The notes under the pieces: model-generated
The model's database searches: none
The model's input: only the letters and a program-made list of their open reading frames with translations
What the model was told of the DNA's origin: nothing
In this document: positions 45,668 to 57,239 of the stretch, one piece after another
Layout of the letters: the number at the start of each line of letters is the position of its first letter
Position numbering within the stretch: position 1 is the first letter of the stretch
From: Rapana venosa
Taxonomy: Eukaryota; Mollusca; Gastropoda; Neogastropoda; Muricidae
Assembly: GCA_028751875.1 (NCBI GenBank)
Contig: CM054158.1
Location: 7,748,916-7,812,915, forward strand
DNA: 64,000 bases
Direction: 5' to 3'
Translations under genes and position numbers: made by a program

Positions 45668-48600
45668 AACATAGACAGAGAGAGTCATATAATATTTCTA
45701 ATTGTTTGTCCAGTGTAGTGGACCCTCAATGCAGCCTACCATCCAGTCTGGGGACATTGTTATCACTGAGCACATCAGCGTCAACTTCAACAAAGTACAA
45801 AAGTGAGTTTTGGTTGATCAAAGCATTCAAAGTCAGATGCTGAGAAATCTGAAGATTTCTTTTTCTTTGGTGCTATTCTATAAGTATAACTGATTTAATT
45901 CGTCAAGGGTAAATTTATCCGTCAGCAATGATACCAGCTGTCACTCATCCTTTGCTTTTTTTTGGTAAAATCTTAAAGTTCTTAATAATAATAATAATAA
46001 TAATAATAATGTATGGAATTTATATAGCGCTGAATCTTTTAAAGCAACAAATACAGTATGTGGGGGTGAGATAGCCTAGTGGTTGGAGCGATGTGCTCAC
46101 AATATGATGGCACTTGTTTAAGCTACCACTGGGGCACCCATTCGAGCGAATTTTTCTCCTGGAGATAACATCAGTGCCTGCTCCACTCCCCCAAAAGACC
46201 TTTGGATGAGACTTACAGCCAGTTGCCCGTGTGTGAATGCATGCAGGACATCTTGTGCAAGCAGGAAAACTGGTTTTTTCTTTCGGAAGAGAAGGTCATT
46301 TGTGTGCTGGTAGGAACGGGTGGCAAAATTGTTAAAAAATTTTTTTTAATGCACACTGGTGTTGTGTTGAGACATCCCTGAAGTCAGAATGCAGCTGCCT
46401 TAAATGGCGGGTAAACAGTTGCATACAACACAAAATCATCTGTTAGCTGCTTGAATACTCTCCCCGACTTTCTTAGTGTGTGTGTGTGTATTTGTTTGTG
46501 TGTGTTTGTGTTGTGGTGTGTGTGTGTGTGTTGTGATGTGATGTGGTCCTTTATTGTGAACTTTTTCCCTGGTTTCAGAGGGGATGTGGTGATATGTAAA
46601 TCTCCCAAGTCGCCCAGAGAATACATCTGTAAGCGGGTGATAGCCATGGAGGGAGACAGAGTGTTCAATGCAGAGAAGGACACTTTCACCAGTGTAAGTT
46701 TATTTCATCCTTTGAAAATCAAATGTGTTTTAATCGATGGAAAGGATTGACACAAACCCACTATCATCAGTCTTATACTGTTACTTGTTTTTCATTCTGA
46801 AACATTAGTAAGTTGTACATTTTTTGCAATATTTGTTCTGTGTGTAGGCTGTGGAATGAAAGTTTCATTGGTGATATCATTACTAGAAGTATGCTCGTGA
46901 GATACAGACACCTGCTGTGCTGATCATGTAATTTGTGCAACACTTTCAAAATTGCATCCTTAAAGTGGATGAAGCATGACTGTGTGATCCCAGTCTTCTC
47001 AATGAGCCTATAGCAAACTCACTCTGGGTAAGAGCCAGCTGGATTAAAAAAAAGTTCGGAGTCTTACGGGATTCAAACTTGCTATCTTCCAGCTCGTAAC
47101 CCAGGGCGCTAACCACTGTGCCATGGCAGCTGGTCCCTGTTCTGAAGTTAATAGTTGTTCTGCAGCAGACATCCAGTGAATTTGTTTTGTGCTCCAATGT
47201 AAAATTTCCAGAAGGATTACAGTGTTTTGATGTATATCCATAATGGCTGTTTCAGATAAAACGGGGTCACATATGGCTGGAAGGGGACAACAAGCAGAAG
47301 AGTAGTGATTCCAGAAGCTATGGCCAGGTGCCCTATGGTCTTCTTCGTGGCCGTGTTTTCTTTGTGGTGAGTAGTATGGGGTCTCAGGGAACATTGTTTT
47401 TGTGTGGTTCTTTGTCAAACAGAAATCTGAAAATACTTCGACTTGGATATTTTATTTTATTGATTTTATTTTGTTTGCTGCTTTTTTTTCCTCCCAAAGA
47501 TTCTAAGATTTTATTTCAGGCAACTCCCCTGGAGGCACATGAAATTTGAGGAAAGCTTTGATTTGACCCTCTCTTCTTTAATAGACATGGAGTTTTACCA
47601 CTGCTTACTCAGATCAACTGCGGTTGCACACCCATGACTCTTCTACACCTTTCCCTGTCTACCATAGCAGGTAGTGGACACTCTGTATGGAGTTTTATGT
47701 AATGTGTCTGTGATGGCATGGAGGAGGACCTTAGTTTATTGCCTTCAGTGCTGAACTTGGAGAGGATGGGATAAGGAACCCATGTTAACTCCAGGAGAAA
47801 ATGTCTTCTTAGTTTATAGCCTTTAGTGTCGGAGAAGATGGGATAAGCAACCCATGTTAACTCCAGGAGAAAATGTCTTCTTAGTTTATAGCCTTTAGTG
47901 TCAGAGAGGATGGATAAGGAACCCATCTTAACTCCAGGAGAAAATGTCTTCTTAGTGTATAGCCTTTAGTGTTGGAGAGGATGGGATAAGCAACCCATCT
48001 TAACTCCAGGAGAAAATGTCTTCTCAGTGTGTAGCCTTTAGTGTCGGAGAGGATGGGATAAGGAACCCATGTTAACTCCAGGAGAAAATGTCTTCTCAGT
48101 GTATAGCCTTTAGTGTTGGAGAGGATGGGATAAGCAACCCATCTTAACTCCAGGAGAAAATGTCTTCTCAGTGTGTAGCCTTTAGTGTCGGAGAGGATGG
48201 GATAAGGAACCCATGTTAACTCCAGGAGAAAATGTCTTCTCAGTGTATAGCCTTTAGTGTCGGAAAGGATGGGATAAGGAACCCATGTTAACTCCAGGAG
48301 AAAATGTCTTCTTAGTTTATAGCCTTTAGTGTCGGAGAGGATGGGATAAGCAACCCATGTTAACTCCAGGAGAAAATGTCTTCTCAGTGTATAGCCTTTA
48401 GTGTCAGAGAGGATGGGATAAGCAACCCATGTTAACTCCAGGAGAAAATGTCTTCTTAGTTTATAGCCTTTAGTGTCAGAGAGGATGGGATAAGGAACCC
48501 ATCTTAACTCCAGGAAAATAGTTATCTTCTCAAGAGACCTGACATTTACAGTGTCAGCTAGATCTCGAGTCCTATGCTCTGACCATGCGGCCATTCTGGC

Positions 48601-50796
48601 CCAGGCCAAAAGCTGTGTCAGGTTATTGATGTCAGCTAATTGCCAAGGCCTACATTAAAATGTTGTTATGTTTAAAATGTTGTGTTGAGATTGCCTTCAG
48701 CCATGACAAGCTCTTAACATAACAACCTGCACTCTCCTTTATAGGAGAAAAAATCCTCTGAAGTCGGAGTATGGCTGCCTATGTGGCGAGGTACTTGAAA
48801 AGAGTCATACACCCAAACTTCTCACCCGGTGTACTTCCTATCTCACAGTGATTCCCAGGTGGGACGAGTGAGTCAAGAGTGCATGTTCTGGGTGACCCCC
48901 AGGGTGTAAAGCTGGGGAACGCACAACAACAACAACAACCATGCGGCCATTCCAGTACCCCCCCCCCCACCCCCCCTCCCCCGAATCCAACATAGACAGC
49001 AGGATACGAAATATAGGGGCCTGTGCTGACATCTGTGGTGTATTTGTTGATTGAAATAGCTCTCCTGGAGGGATTGCCTGCCATCAGCCTGTTGTCATCA
49101 GTGACGGTCCCCCATCAACATGCAGACCTTGAACACTGGCACAATCTCATCACAGACATTGAAGTGGAAGAAACACCCCACCCCCACCCCCCAAAACAAA
49201 AAACACACACACAAAACCCCCAAACATTGAGGTCCCATGAGACGTGGACATAAATGTCCGGCCATAGAAACTGATTCACAATCACAGATTCTCTTTGGTC
49301 TATCTATCTATCTATCTGTCCCGTAGTCTGACGACCGTGGGGGCACCCTCAAAGACTCAACAACCAGTTCCCTCCATTCCTCTCTCTGTTCTGCCTTTCT
49401 CAGGGTTTTGTTGAGTTCTAGGCCTGTCCATTCACTGATGTTATCCTCCCAGCTCTTCCTTGGTCTGCCTCTTCTTCTTCCTCCTTGGTCAGTGCCTTGT
49501 AAAATTGTCTTTGCAAGTCCTTTGGATCTTGTGACATGCCCAACCATTTAAGTTTCTCTTTGGTACTTGATGTAAAAAAGCACACGAGTGCTCATTCGTT
49601 ATTCTTGAAATAAAAGAATTTGGTTTGATTTGATTTGATTCAGCACTGTTGCCAAGACTGGCATCCAGTTGAGCACACACCACTTTGACATACAGTCTGA
49701 GTTCTCAACATCATTTTTGAATTAAAGTACTTAGTATATGTTAACTTTGCAGTTTGTTGTCTAACTGTGGTATAGATTTTTGTCTAACCTTTTTTTTTTT
49801 TTTTTTTAGAAGAAAAACACTTCAAACTTTTTCTATGGCCTGTGGGTCAGTGGTGTATGAACCTTGCCCATATGTTGTGGGTGGGATAGCCTAGTGGTTA
49901 GTGTTGAGCTCGCAGTTTGATGTTGTCGTTCAAGCCACCACTGAGGGGCCTGCTGGAGGGGATTTTCCTCCTGGAGTTAACACCAGTGCTGAGTCTACTC
50001 CCCTGAAAGTCCTTCAGACGAGACTGTACACTGAGCATGAAGTCCTGCACACAGAACATCATGCCCATGTGTTAAACCCTGTTCTGGCTTTTGGAACTGT
50101 AAGCCATTGCGAGCTGGTAGGAATGGATGACAGAATTTTAAAAATGCATGCATACTGATTTCACCTGTAGATATCATCCTTGAAGTCAGAATGTGGCTAC
50201 CTTAATGGTGGGTGAATGGTTGCATATTTAAAAAGCTTACCATTGATAAACCTTGGAGCCATAGAAAAGAAAGAAAAGTAAGTAAGCGCTTTTTGTTTTC
50301 ACAAGATATAGCGCTATATATATTCCATTTATTATTATTATTTATCCTCCTCCTCCTTGTTTGTTGTTGTTATTATTATAAAACTGCTATGGGTAAAGCG
50401 TCGCCCACAGTATTTAGTAAATGAACAAAGCCTTTCATGCTGGTGCCAAGAACACAGACACTTTTTCCTGCAGAGTTAGGTCATTCTGACATCTGCCATC
50501 TGGTTCTGATTCTTTTCAGCCAGGTCAGATTAGAACATGAAGTTGCTGGCTTTGTTTTGAATTAAAATTAGATGTTAATTGTGATATGATTGTATTTTCC
50601 ATGCATTTAGATTTGTTTGCTTTTCAAGATTCAGTACTTTAAAAATTCCACATATGATGATGATGTTGATGATGATGTTGATGATGATGTTGTTGTTGTT
50701 GACCTAACTACTTCAGCAGATGTACATTCTTTTGTGCAGTTATGGCCTCTATATCGACTGGGACCACTGAAAGATGAGACGGAAAAAAGCTGTTGA
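45043..50796 (+). CDS. IMMP1L: Mitochondrial inner membrane protease subunit 1, whole coding span
   Basis: An S26-family signal peptidase that removes sorting signals from proteins delivered to the mitochondrial intermembrane space. Coding exons are 45043-45156, 45714-45802, 46579-46693, 47256-47366 and 50740-50796, all GT-AG and in phase. They encode 161 residues (human 166). The N-terminus MSTPGGVLARSLGR precedes a hydrophobic anchor (YGSVLYCTLEFVADFVL). The catalytic Ser lies in CSGPSMQPTI and the general-base Lys in ICKRVIAMEGD. The conserved WLEGDN, DSRSYGQVPYGLLRGR box follows, and the end is LWPLYRLG. IMMP2L is excluded by the SGPSM context and short length. Intron 4 (3.4 kb) is full of SINEs and a minisatellite. 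Confidence 0.95.
45157..45713. other. IMMP1L intron 1
   Basis: G-rich block (GA)n plus poly-G at 45328-45367, and GT/GA microsatellite at 45608-45665. No coding sequence. Confidence 0.6.
45714..45802 (+). CDS. IMMP1L: IMMP1L coding exon 2 with catalytic Ser
   Basis: Acceptor TTGTCCAG; CSGPSMQPTIQSGDIVITEH; donor GTGAGT, phase 2. Confidence 0.95.
45803..46071. other. IMMP1L intron 2, left part
   Basis: (ATA)n-type repeat at 45983-46010; otherwise AT-rich. Confidence 0.6.
46072..46345 (+). mobile_element. SINE family B, forward copy
   Basis: Head GAGATAGCCTAGTGGTTGG (A-box), body CTCCTGGAGATAACATCAGT, core GATGAGACTTACAGCC. The 3' hairpin tail is lost. Confidence 0.85.
46373..46440 (+). mobile_element. 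SINE family D 3' fragment
   Basis: ATCCCTGAAGTCAGAATGCAG, then GGTAAACAGTTGCATACA. Confidence 0.6.
46579..46693 (+). CDS. IMMP1L: IMMP1L coding exon 3 with catalytic Lys
   Basis: Acceptor GGTTTCAG; GDVVICKSPKSPREYICKRV then AMEGDRVFNAEKD; donor GTAAGT, phase 0. Confidence 0.95.
46890..47135 (-). mobile_element. SINE family F with tRNA-like head
   Basis: The minus strand begins GCCATGGCACAGTGGTTAGC (A-box) and CAAGTTTGAATCCCG (B-box), then the body to GGTGTCTGTATCTC. It lies 120 bases upstream of IMMP1L exon 4. Confidence 0.8.
47256..47366 (+). CDS. IMMP1L: IMMP1L coding exon 4
   Basis: Acceptor GCTGTTTCAG; IKRGHIWLEGDNKQKSSDSR then YGQVPYGLLRGRVFFV; donor GTGAGT. Confidence 0.95.
47740..48535. 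repeat. 72-bp minisatellite derived from a SINE
   Basis: About 11 units of 72 bp built on TTTAGTGTCGGAGAGGATGG, then AACCCATGTTAACTCCAGG and AGAAAATGTCTTCT. Seventy-two bases equal 24 codons, so a minus-strand frame stays open for 242 codons without being a gene. GTTAACTCCAGG with AAAAT is the reversed body of SINE B. Confidence 0.93.
48536..48610 (-). mobile_element. tRNA-like SINE head adjoining the 72-bp array
   Basis: The minus strand reads GAATGGCCGCATGGTCAGAG, then GGACTCGAGATCTAGCTGAC, resembling a tRNA 5' half with an A-box-like CGCATGGTCAGAG. It shows the array grew within a SINE copy. Confidence 0.6.
48620..48720 (+). repeat. Isolated unit of the 31-bp array
   Basis: TTGCCAAGGCCTACATTAAA, then a TTATGTTTAAAATGTTGTG and GAGATTGCCTTCAGCCATG segment, as at 7855-7950. 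Confidence 0.7.
48757..48840 (+). mobile_element. SINE family D 3' fragment
   Basis: TCTGAAGTCGGAGTATGGCT, then GAAAAGAGTCATACACCC. Confidence 0.55.
48845..48940 (+). mobile_element. Short repeat H with (CAA)n tail
   Basis: AGTGATTCCCAGGTGGGACG, then TTCTGGGTGACCCCCAGGG and ACAACAACAACAACAACC. A second copy is at 62423-62506. The tail suggests retroposition. Confidence 0.7.
49300..49560 (-). mobile_element. LINE ORF2 C-terminal remnant
   Basis: The minus-strand frame reads MVGHVTRSKGLAKTILQGT, then GGRRRGRPRKSWEDNISEWT and REEWRELVVES..SSDYGTDR. This is the typical C-terminus of one class of non-LTR retrotransposons (GHVxR, RGRPxKSWxDN, YGTDR-like end). A (TATC)n tail lies at its 3' end (49305-49318). 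The frame is still open. Confidence 0.85.
49562..49625 (+). mobile_element. SINE family B tail fragment
   Basis: CTTGATGTAAAAAAGCACAC, then GAGTGCTCATTCGTTATTC and AAATAAAAGAAT. Confidence 0.75.
49875..50160 (+). mobile_element. SINE family B, forward near full copy
   Basis: GTGGGATAGCCTAGTGGTTA head, B-box-like GTTCAAGCC, CTCCTGGAGTTAACACCAGT body, GACGAGACTGTACACTGAG core and GGTAGGAATGGATGACAG near the end. Confidence 0.88.
50165..50260 (+). mobile_element. SINE family D 3' fragment
   Basis: ATCCTTGAAGTCAGAATGTG, then GGCTACCTTAATGGTGGG and GATAAACCTTGGAGCC. It sits directly after the SINE B copy, as also at 46345-46440. Confidence 0.65.
50740..50796 (+). CDS. IMMP1L: IMMP1L coding exon 5
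   Basis: Acceptor TTTTGTGCAG; LWPLYRLGPLKDETEKSC then TGA. The start matches the family's (I/L)WPL end segment. Confidence 0.9.
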   Translation, partial: LWPLYRLGPLKDETEKSC

Positions 50797-50966
50797 TGTT
50801 TAATATGTATAGTCATATGGAAATATTTTTGCATGTGAATTTTTTTGTGGACAAAGTGTTGAGCACAGAGCTAATGTGAGGTATGCATTGATTATGAGAG
50901 GACATTATTGATTTGTGATGACTTTTGCTACATATTTGTTATTTTGTATACATTGTTTGTTTCAGA

Positions 50967-50972
50967 AATAAA
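50967..50972 (+). terminator. IMMP1L: IMMP1L polyadenylation signal
   Basis: AATAAA 171 bases after the stop, followed by a T/G-rich segment (about 50995-51010). It gives a short 3' UTR. Confidence 0.65.
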
Positions 50973-50999
50973 CATGATCAAAAAATGATAATTCTGTAT

Positions 51000-53008
51000 T
51001 TTTGTTATCTTGGAGACAAAAAAATGTATCAGTGCAGGCATTCAGACTTGTTCACCATGACTTTTGACTGATGTAGGTAGAACTTAGTACAGGCCCTTGT
51101 GAAAGTAGTCCGTATTTCATCAGTTTTGTGGTTGCAAGTGAGAAGTTCAGTTCAGTATTTTATAGTAAAGTGTACATGAATGTATGTGTACCTGTAGCTT
51201 TTCCTCAAATCAGAGAGCTACCAGCTGTTGGAATGAAGCCAGCAATGCAGATAACACTGGAATAAACTTGGAAAATACCAGTCACATTATATAGAAAGTT
51301 TTGTGCTGTGATTATCCTGACCTTGTGCAAAATTCATAGAATTACTAGAAATCATGAGCAGAGCATCTAGCCATTTACTATATTTCAGTGTTAAAACACG
51401 TTTGAGATGACTTTCATACCAACGTTTGCCGGGTTTGAAAAAAATCATAGTTGTACTAAGAGTATCTCATTACTGGGTTCTTGCTTGAACTCTTCATTTC
51501 TTCTTTGTGGCAGTACACTGCAGTCCAGCAGTTTATTTTGTCTTGCAATGTGTGAATTGTGTACAGAATCTAAATACATGCTTGCTTGAGTATATTTTGA
51601 AATATTGGTCCATTGATGTTTTGGATGTACAGACTTTCAGATTAACAATATTTTGAAATGTGAATTCATAGAACTGCTCGTTTTATTGATATTTTTTCCG
51701 ATGTACTCTAAGATTTACACTTTAAAATGCAAATTCATAGAACTGCTCAGAATTATTTTTGCTGTCATTTATCTCTCACAGTTTGAACAATATTAACACA
51801 GTGCTTGAAGACACTGATGCGCTCTCACTTAACCAAAAATGTTTTGCAGCAATTTTTAAACAAACCAATCTTTTTGCTTAAGATTTGCTGCTAAGTATCC
51901 ATTGTCAAGTTTTCAGTCTGTCAGCATGCCTGTCACTATTAGCAGGTTCATCTTGGGATCAACTTAAAGTCAGAACTAGTGACATAGAATTTATGAGTAA
52001 ATATCAGAAAGTTCATTAATGATGTATTATTGAGGAATAAGTAGCGGAAGGAAAACAAGTGCAGGTAAACATTATCTATAAAGGAAATATCAGACATGTC
52101 CAAATACTACAAACATCCCTTTTTTATTATTTCTTTACCAAGGACAGTCCACGATGGTAAGTGTGTTGTTTTTTGATGAAGTTAAATTGACCCTATGCAA
52201 ATGAAATATGGTATGATCATAGTGGGAATAGAAGTCAGTGCTAGTGAATGTTGATCTCACAGGGCAGCTATTGTCATTTCCTTTTTGTTTGTTGGTGGTA
52301 GCTACTGTTATTTTTCTCGTTCTTGTTCCTGCAGCCTGCTTGCTGGTGTTTCACGTTTCACTCCTGATAATATTCAGTGCAGTGACTTGTTTAAACAGCG
52401 CTGATTGTAGGTAGTTGTTTGAATTGATGGAGACTTGGTTCATCAAATACTGTTGCATAGAGAATGTGAACAGCTTTTGCAGTCTTTGGGTGGTTGACAT
52501 TTATTTCACAAGTTGCAAAGAATTTTGTTATTGTAATATACAGAATGATCCCTGTTGGTTTACATGTGTCAGTTGATGGGTAGTTTGACATTGTTGTTAA
52601 AAATCATGACAGATTTCACCATCTCCATTCCTTGTCTTAGAGTTGTGCTGAAGGCAGAGCTATGGCAGTCATGATATCACAAAATGATGTGCCGTATGCC
52701 TGGCTATGGCACATTTCAGATTTTAAAAAAATGAGTAACTGGCATTCAGTGGAAGGGAAACTACTCTTCTGTTAGACCCACCGTTTCTCCTGGTAAGGAT
52801 TCACAGCTCAACTGTTGTGCAGCGTGTTCAAAAACAAATTCTGACATTGCAGTTTTTTTGTTTCAACATGGATGCTGACACAAAAGAACTTGGTTTTTCA
52901 GTAAGTATGGAACATTTTGACTGACTCTTGAGTCTAATGACATGTTAACTGTGTGCAAGATCAATCTTATTCTTTTTTTGTGTGGCTTGGCTATGATGAT
53001 ATCTCATT
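51000..53008. other. AT-rich region downstream of IMMP1L
   Basis: Unique-looking sequence, no coding signal. A direct repeat-like pair (AATTCATAGAACTGCTC at about 51664 and 51732) is visible. Confidence 0.5.
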
Positions 53009-53200
53009 TGTCATCCATTAACAGTAAAATGCGACGGCCTACTCTACTTGGAAAGTGGGAATGCAATTGACTGTGTGTGCAAATGTCAGTGCCTGTGTTC
53101 ATGCACAGGACCTCTGTTGACACTCTCACCCTAAGCACCAGAAAGGAACTTGATTCTGCTGAGAGGTTTGCTCCAGAGAGAAATCCAATCCAGTCATGTT
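53009..53200 (-). mobile_element. SINE family B, diverged
   Basis: ACGGCCTACTCTACTTGG, TGCACAGGACCTCTGTTGAC and AAGCACCAGAAAGGAACT in the family's reversed order. No tail. Confidence 0.5.
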
Positions 53201-53850
53201 GTTTGTGTCCCCGCCAACCCACCGCAGAGGTCATGTCGGGGCCGTCATCTTGAACCTGCAGAGAATGTTTCTTTCAGCGTGCAGTAAGACTCGAACCCAT
53301 CACATACAGATCAAGCATTGCATGTCCTTCTCTCCTATCCACATAGCATCCATCGTTCTTTTGTTTTGTTTTGTTTGAGATCAGATTCCAGATTTTCCTG
53401 TCAGCATAATATATGAAGTGATATGATCACATGCATAGTGTCAGGGGTACTGAATAGGGAAGTTTTAACACAGGATCCATTCAGTGCAGTGTAAAAAAAA
53501 AGAAAGAAATGCCCCTCCCTGCCTGCTCCCTTTTCTTTATTTACTTCATTCAACTTGGGGGAGGGGGGTGGGGAGGAAGAGAAAAGCATGTAACAGTTGC
53601 AAGAAAGTAGGAGTGAATAGAAAAAATGAATAAAGTTCATTAATATTCAGTAGTGAACTTTACTGATAGCAGCAATAGCATTTTGTCACAGGGCGAAAGA
53701 ATCCTAAGAGGAGCTAGTAGCACTGATTTCATATCATCTTGTTCATAGTATAATTTGTTACTTGTTCCTCGAAGAAGTGAACAGCGATGAAAGTGTTTTG
53801 ATAAATACGTGTATTGTGTTGATGCCGTTGATACACTTATCCACGCATAT
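53201..53850. other. Intergenic sequence, no gene seen
   Basis: AT-rich with short simple repeats; no recognisable repeats or coding sequence. Confidence 0.45.
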
Positions 53851-54212
53851 GACAGACGCCGTAGCTGAGGGGTGAAGACTGTTGTTCCACTTCAATCTTA
53901 TGGGCCAACGAAATCATCGGTTCGAATCTTGGTGGCGTCGGGTGAATCAAGAGTGGGGATTTTTACAATCTGCCAGGTCAACTTTAAGTGCAGACCTACC
54001 AGTGCCTTAATTCCCTTTGTGTATAGACACAGGCAGAAGATCAAATATGCATGTTGTAATGCATGTCGGCGTTTGGTGGGTTACGGAAACATGAGCATAC
54101 CCAGCATACATCCCAGCAGTCGGAATGTGGCTACCTTCATGGCGGTCAAAAACGGTCGCATATGCAAAATCTCGTCATTGGTAAACCTCAGAGCTCCAGC
54201 CGAAGGACATTA
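53851..54212 (+). mobile_element. SINE family D, full copy
   Basis: The head GCCGTAGCTGAGGGGTGAAG (A-box) is followed by CATCGGTTCGAATCTTGG, an intact B-box (GGTTCGAATC). Then come GTGGGGATTTTTACAATC, CAGGTCAACTTAAGTGCAG and GGAATGTGGCTACCTTCATG. It may still hold a functional pol III promoter. Confidence 0.88.
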
Positions 54213-54239
54213 GGGACAAAATCCATGCATATTCCAGTT

Positions 54240-54400
54240 GACAGACTGACAATAACTTGGATTAACACAGAATCCTTCCTGAAGTTGGAATACAGCTACC
54301 TTCGTTGGGAAAAAAAAAGGTAGTATACGCAAAATCTCACCATTGGTGTTGTAGGCCTACCTCCCTACCTCAGAGCTCTAGCCAAGGAATGAAAGAAAAA
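54240..54400 (+). mobile_element. SINE family D 3' fragment
   Basis: CTGAAGTTGGAATACAGCTA, then AAATCTCACCATTGGTG and CTCAGAGCTCTAGCCAAGG. Confidence 0.65.
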
Positions 54401-56029
54401 ATCTGAACCAAAAAAAAGAAAGAAAATAATCAGAAAGTGCTGGCTGGTCATCTGCTGTTGGCAGATTTCAGTCCTGGAGAGGGAGTGATGGGCTCTGCTA
54501 GGTATAACTTGCTCACAACACACTGCTTATAGAACACATCACTGCAAGGCCTCAGTGACTCCTCGAGGAATTCAGGGAGAAGTCACAGTGTACATATTAA
54601 GGATTCTGCTAACTGCTCAGATCAGTAACTCAAAGCTTTATGTATTTATTTTTTCCTTTGTGATGATTTGCAAGTTTTTTGATCATTGTCACCATTTCTG
54701 AAAAAAGAAAAGAAAATATCATGTTGCCTGTTATTGTGAGCTATTTCATTATGAGAAAGGGGAGATCATTTGTCTACTACTTTTTTTTCCTATTGCAGTC
54801 ATTGTCTTGTTATTATTCTTTTTATCATTTGTAATATATCTCTTTAGTTAGCATCGCACCAAACGTGACTTGCGAGTGTTTGTTTGAGAAGTGTTATGTG
54901 AGAGCATGTTTGCGTTGTAAAGAGAATACTATTCTCTTGAATAAGCAGCTTATACAGCTATTTTTTAGACATCAGAGGGAGGAGGTCGTGTAATCTTTCA
55001 TGAACAGTCATTTTTATGGGGTTTTTACTATTCTTTCCAATTCCAGATTCTGGAAGGAAAATTCCAACCCTGCCATTTCTCCGAGTTCATAAGGACTTTG
55101 AATAGTTTGCATGTTTGTTGGTTATACTGCAGTCCCAGTCAAGTTATTTGATTCAGGGACTGTCTCAACCAACCACCACTACCAAGAAACTTTCTCAACT
55201 TTAGTTTTAATTTCAAGAATACAAAGAAACATTGACTTAAGCGCTTCCAGTATTTGCTTTGCTTCCTACAGAATAGTCATAAAATCACATAACTTTATTT
55301 ATACTGAAAAGACAAGATAAAATTCATATTGTGTATGGAATTTATAGGAGTTTGAATCTGTAAACAACTGAATCAAGGCAGCATTCTGTTAGATTTTTTT
55401 CCATACATTTGAATGATTCATTGGCAGATTCTGTACACTGCAGAAATTGACGAAGCTATCTAATCTCTATGAGAGCGAGAAACTTCGTGCTGCAGCTGTG
55501 GCACTTATCACACACTTTTTTAGATTTAATTGTATTTTTTTCATCCAGCTGTAGTCATCAAGTGTTTTAAATTTTATGTCCACGGAGAAATCCAACTCTT
55601 TTGAGCCAGAAAGGTTTTTAATGTGTGCGCAAAATTTCTGTATCATCACAGGACCTCAGTTATATCTCTCATCCGAAAGAGCTAGCGCCAGAGACACCAT
55701 GGGGTCTAAGGATAGGGGATAAAATTTCTAGTCACAAACAAGAGGTAGAATCGCAATTCTGCAGCTCAACAACGGACTTTTATCGCAGTTAGTCTAGACA
55801 AAAGGCTGCTTTAACCTTGCTAGGGCCAACGATCCAAGATGTGACCTGCTTTCTGTCTTCCCATTACATTTGATCGATTCATTCACAGGTCAAGACATTT
55901 CCTGTACACTGCAAGAAATGAAGCGAACGCTATCTAATTCTCTAATGCAGACAAGAGAAACATTTCAGTTGCTGCAGTCTGTGGTCATTGTTATTCAGTC
56001 AATCACTTTGAATTTCAGAGTTTAACTCC
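54401..56029. other. Intergenic sequence, no gene seen
   Basis: AT-rich. It holds a diverged SINE B fragment at 55565-55690 (CCAACTCTTTTGAGCCAG, ATGTGTGCGCAAAATTTCTG). Two segments around 55380-55470 and 55860-55945 share GATTCATT..CAGATTCTGTACACTGCA-type sequence and look like copies of one unnamed repeat. Confidence 0.5.
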
Positions 56030-56205
56030 TGTACTTTTTTTTACATCCAGTCCCTGTGTGCATGCATGTTTGTAAATTTTATCGGTTCCCACCGGCAGAA
56101 ATGGCCAACTCTTTTGAAGGGCAGAACAGGTTTTAATGTGTGCGCAAGATGTTCTGTGTGCATTGGCACATGGGACTTCAGTTCATAGTCTCTCCGAAAG
56201 GGGAG
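56030..56205 (-). mobile_element. SINE family B copy
   Basis: TTTTTTTTACATCCAGTCCC, then AAATGGCCAACTCTTTTG and GTGTGCGCAAGATGTTCTGT. (GA)n and (GGA)n follow. Confidence 0.8.
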
Positions 56206-56756
56206 AGAGAGAGAGAGGAGAGAGAGAGGAGAGGGGGGGGAGGAGGAGGAGGAGGAGGTATATTTCTAGCACATAATTTCAAGAAGGTAGGAATGCTATA
56301 TTTACTGTAGGCCAACAACTGTGTCTGTTAGTGATGCAAGTTAAGTGCTGAGGCCTACATTAAAATGGTGTTATGTAAGCTCTTGGCCTGGGCCAAGTGT
56401 ATAGTGAGTGATTGAACTGCTTTGCCCTGGAATTGCCCATACAGGGATAGTCATACAAACACACAACTGATGCAACCAGAAAAGCAAAAGAATGAATGTT
56501 CATACTTGTGGCTGATGATGAACTAGTCAGGAGTTTTCACCAGACAAAACTGGAATCCAGGCAGCAACAGATAGTATTACTACACCTCCAAAGCTAAGCA
56601 TGGAAACGTGAACAGTCACCCTGGGCAAAGTCAACAGTAAAACAACACAGACATTGTTGTGAACACTTTAATTTGTTTGATCAGACAACCAACAGATCTC
56701 ACTCACACTAAGACTCCTTCACATACCAAAGTAAGCATGCTAGTTAGGACTATGAC

Positions 56757-56902
56757 ACACAGACTGGAGTTACAGAGCATCAATGGGCACACACAGAGAC
56801 TGGAGTTACAGAGCATCCATGAGCACACCCAGAGACTGGAGTTACAGAGCATCCATGAACACACACAGAGACTGGAGTTACAGAGCATCCATGATCACAG
56901 AT
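56757..56902. repeat. 36-bp minisatellite, four units
   Basis: Unit GAGACTGGAGTTACAGAGCA plus TCCATGAGCACACACA. Thirty-six bases equal 12 codons, so both strands stay open across it; no evidence of translation. Confidence 0.9.
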
Positions 56903-57239
56903 TCACACACAATCCAGCTTGTGTTCAAGACAAGCACACATCAGTCAACCAGTATTGTAGAATATGAGTCATCAGGCATTGTCTTTTTGTTTTGTTTTTT
57001 GGGTTACGATACTCACAGTTTCATTCTTCCAGTTTGAAGCACCAAGTTTTGTCATGGGCATGGATGGGAGCCGAGTTAGAACATGCAAACAACTTTTCCC
57101 TCCAAATCATCTTAGTTTTGGAGAAAGGAAACTATACAAACAGATTCTGAAGTTGCCCTTGATCATCATCTAGTTTTCAACAATTCATTCTTTCTAAAAA
57201 GGAAACTGTTTTGGGGAAGAAAAAAAAAAATCAACCTCT

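Noticed and set aside
47881..48609. 242-codon minus-strand open frame.
   Set aside because: It is a 72-bp tandem repeat whose period is a multiple of three; the peptide is 24-residue repetition without gene context.
57039..57173. Plus-strand exon candidate after TTCATTCTTCCAG (FEAPSFVMGMDGSRVRTCKQ).
   Set aside because: The acceptor is plausible, but no donor, partner exon or recognisable family supports it.
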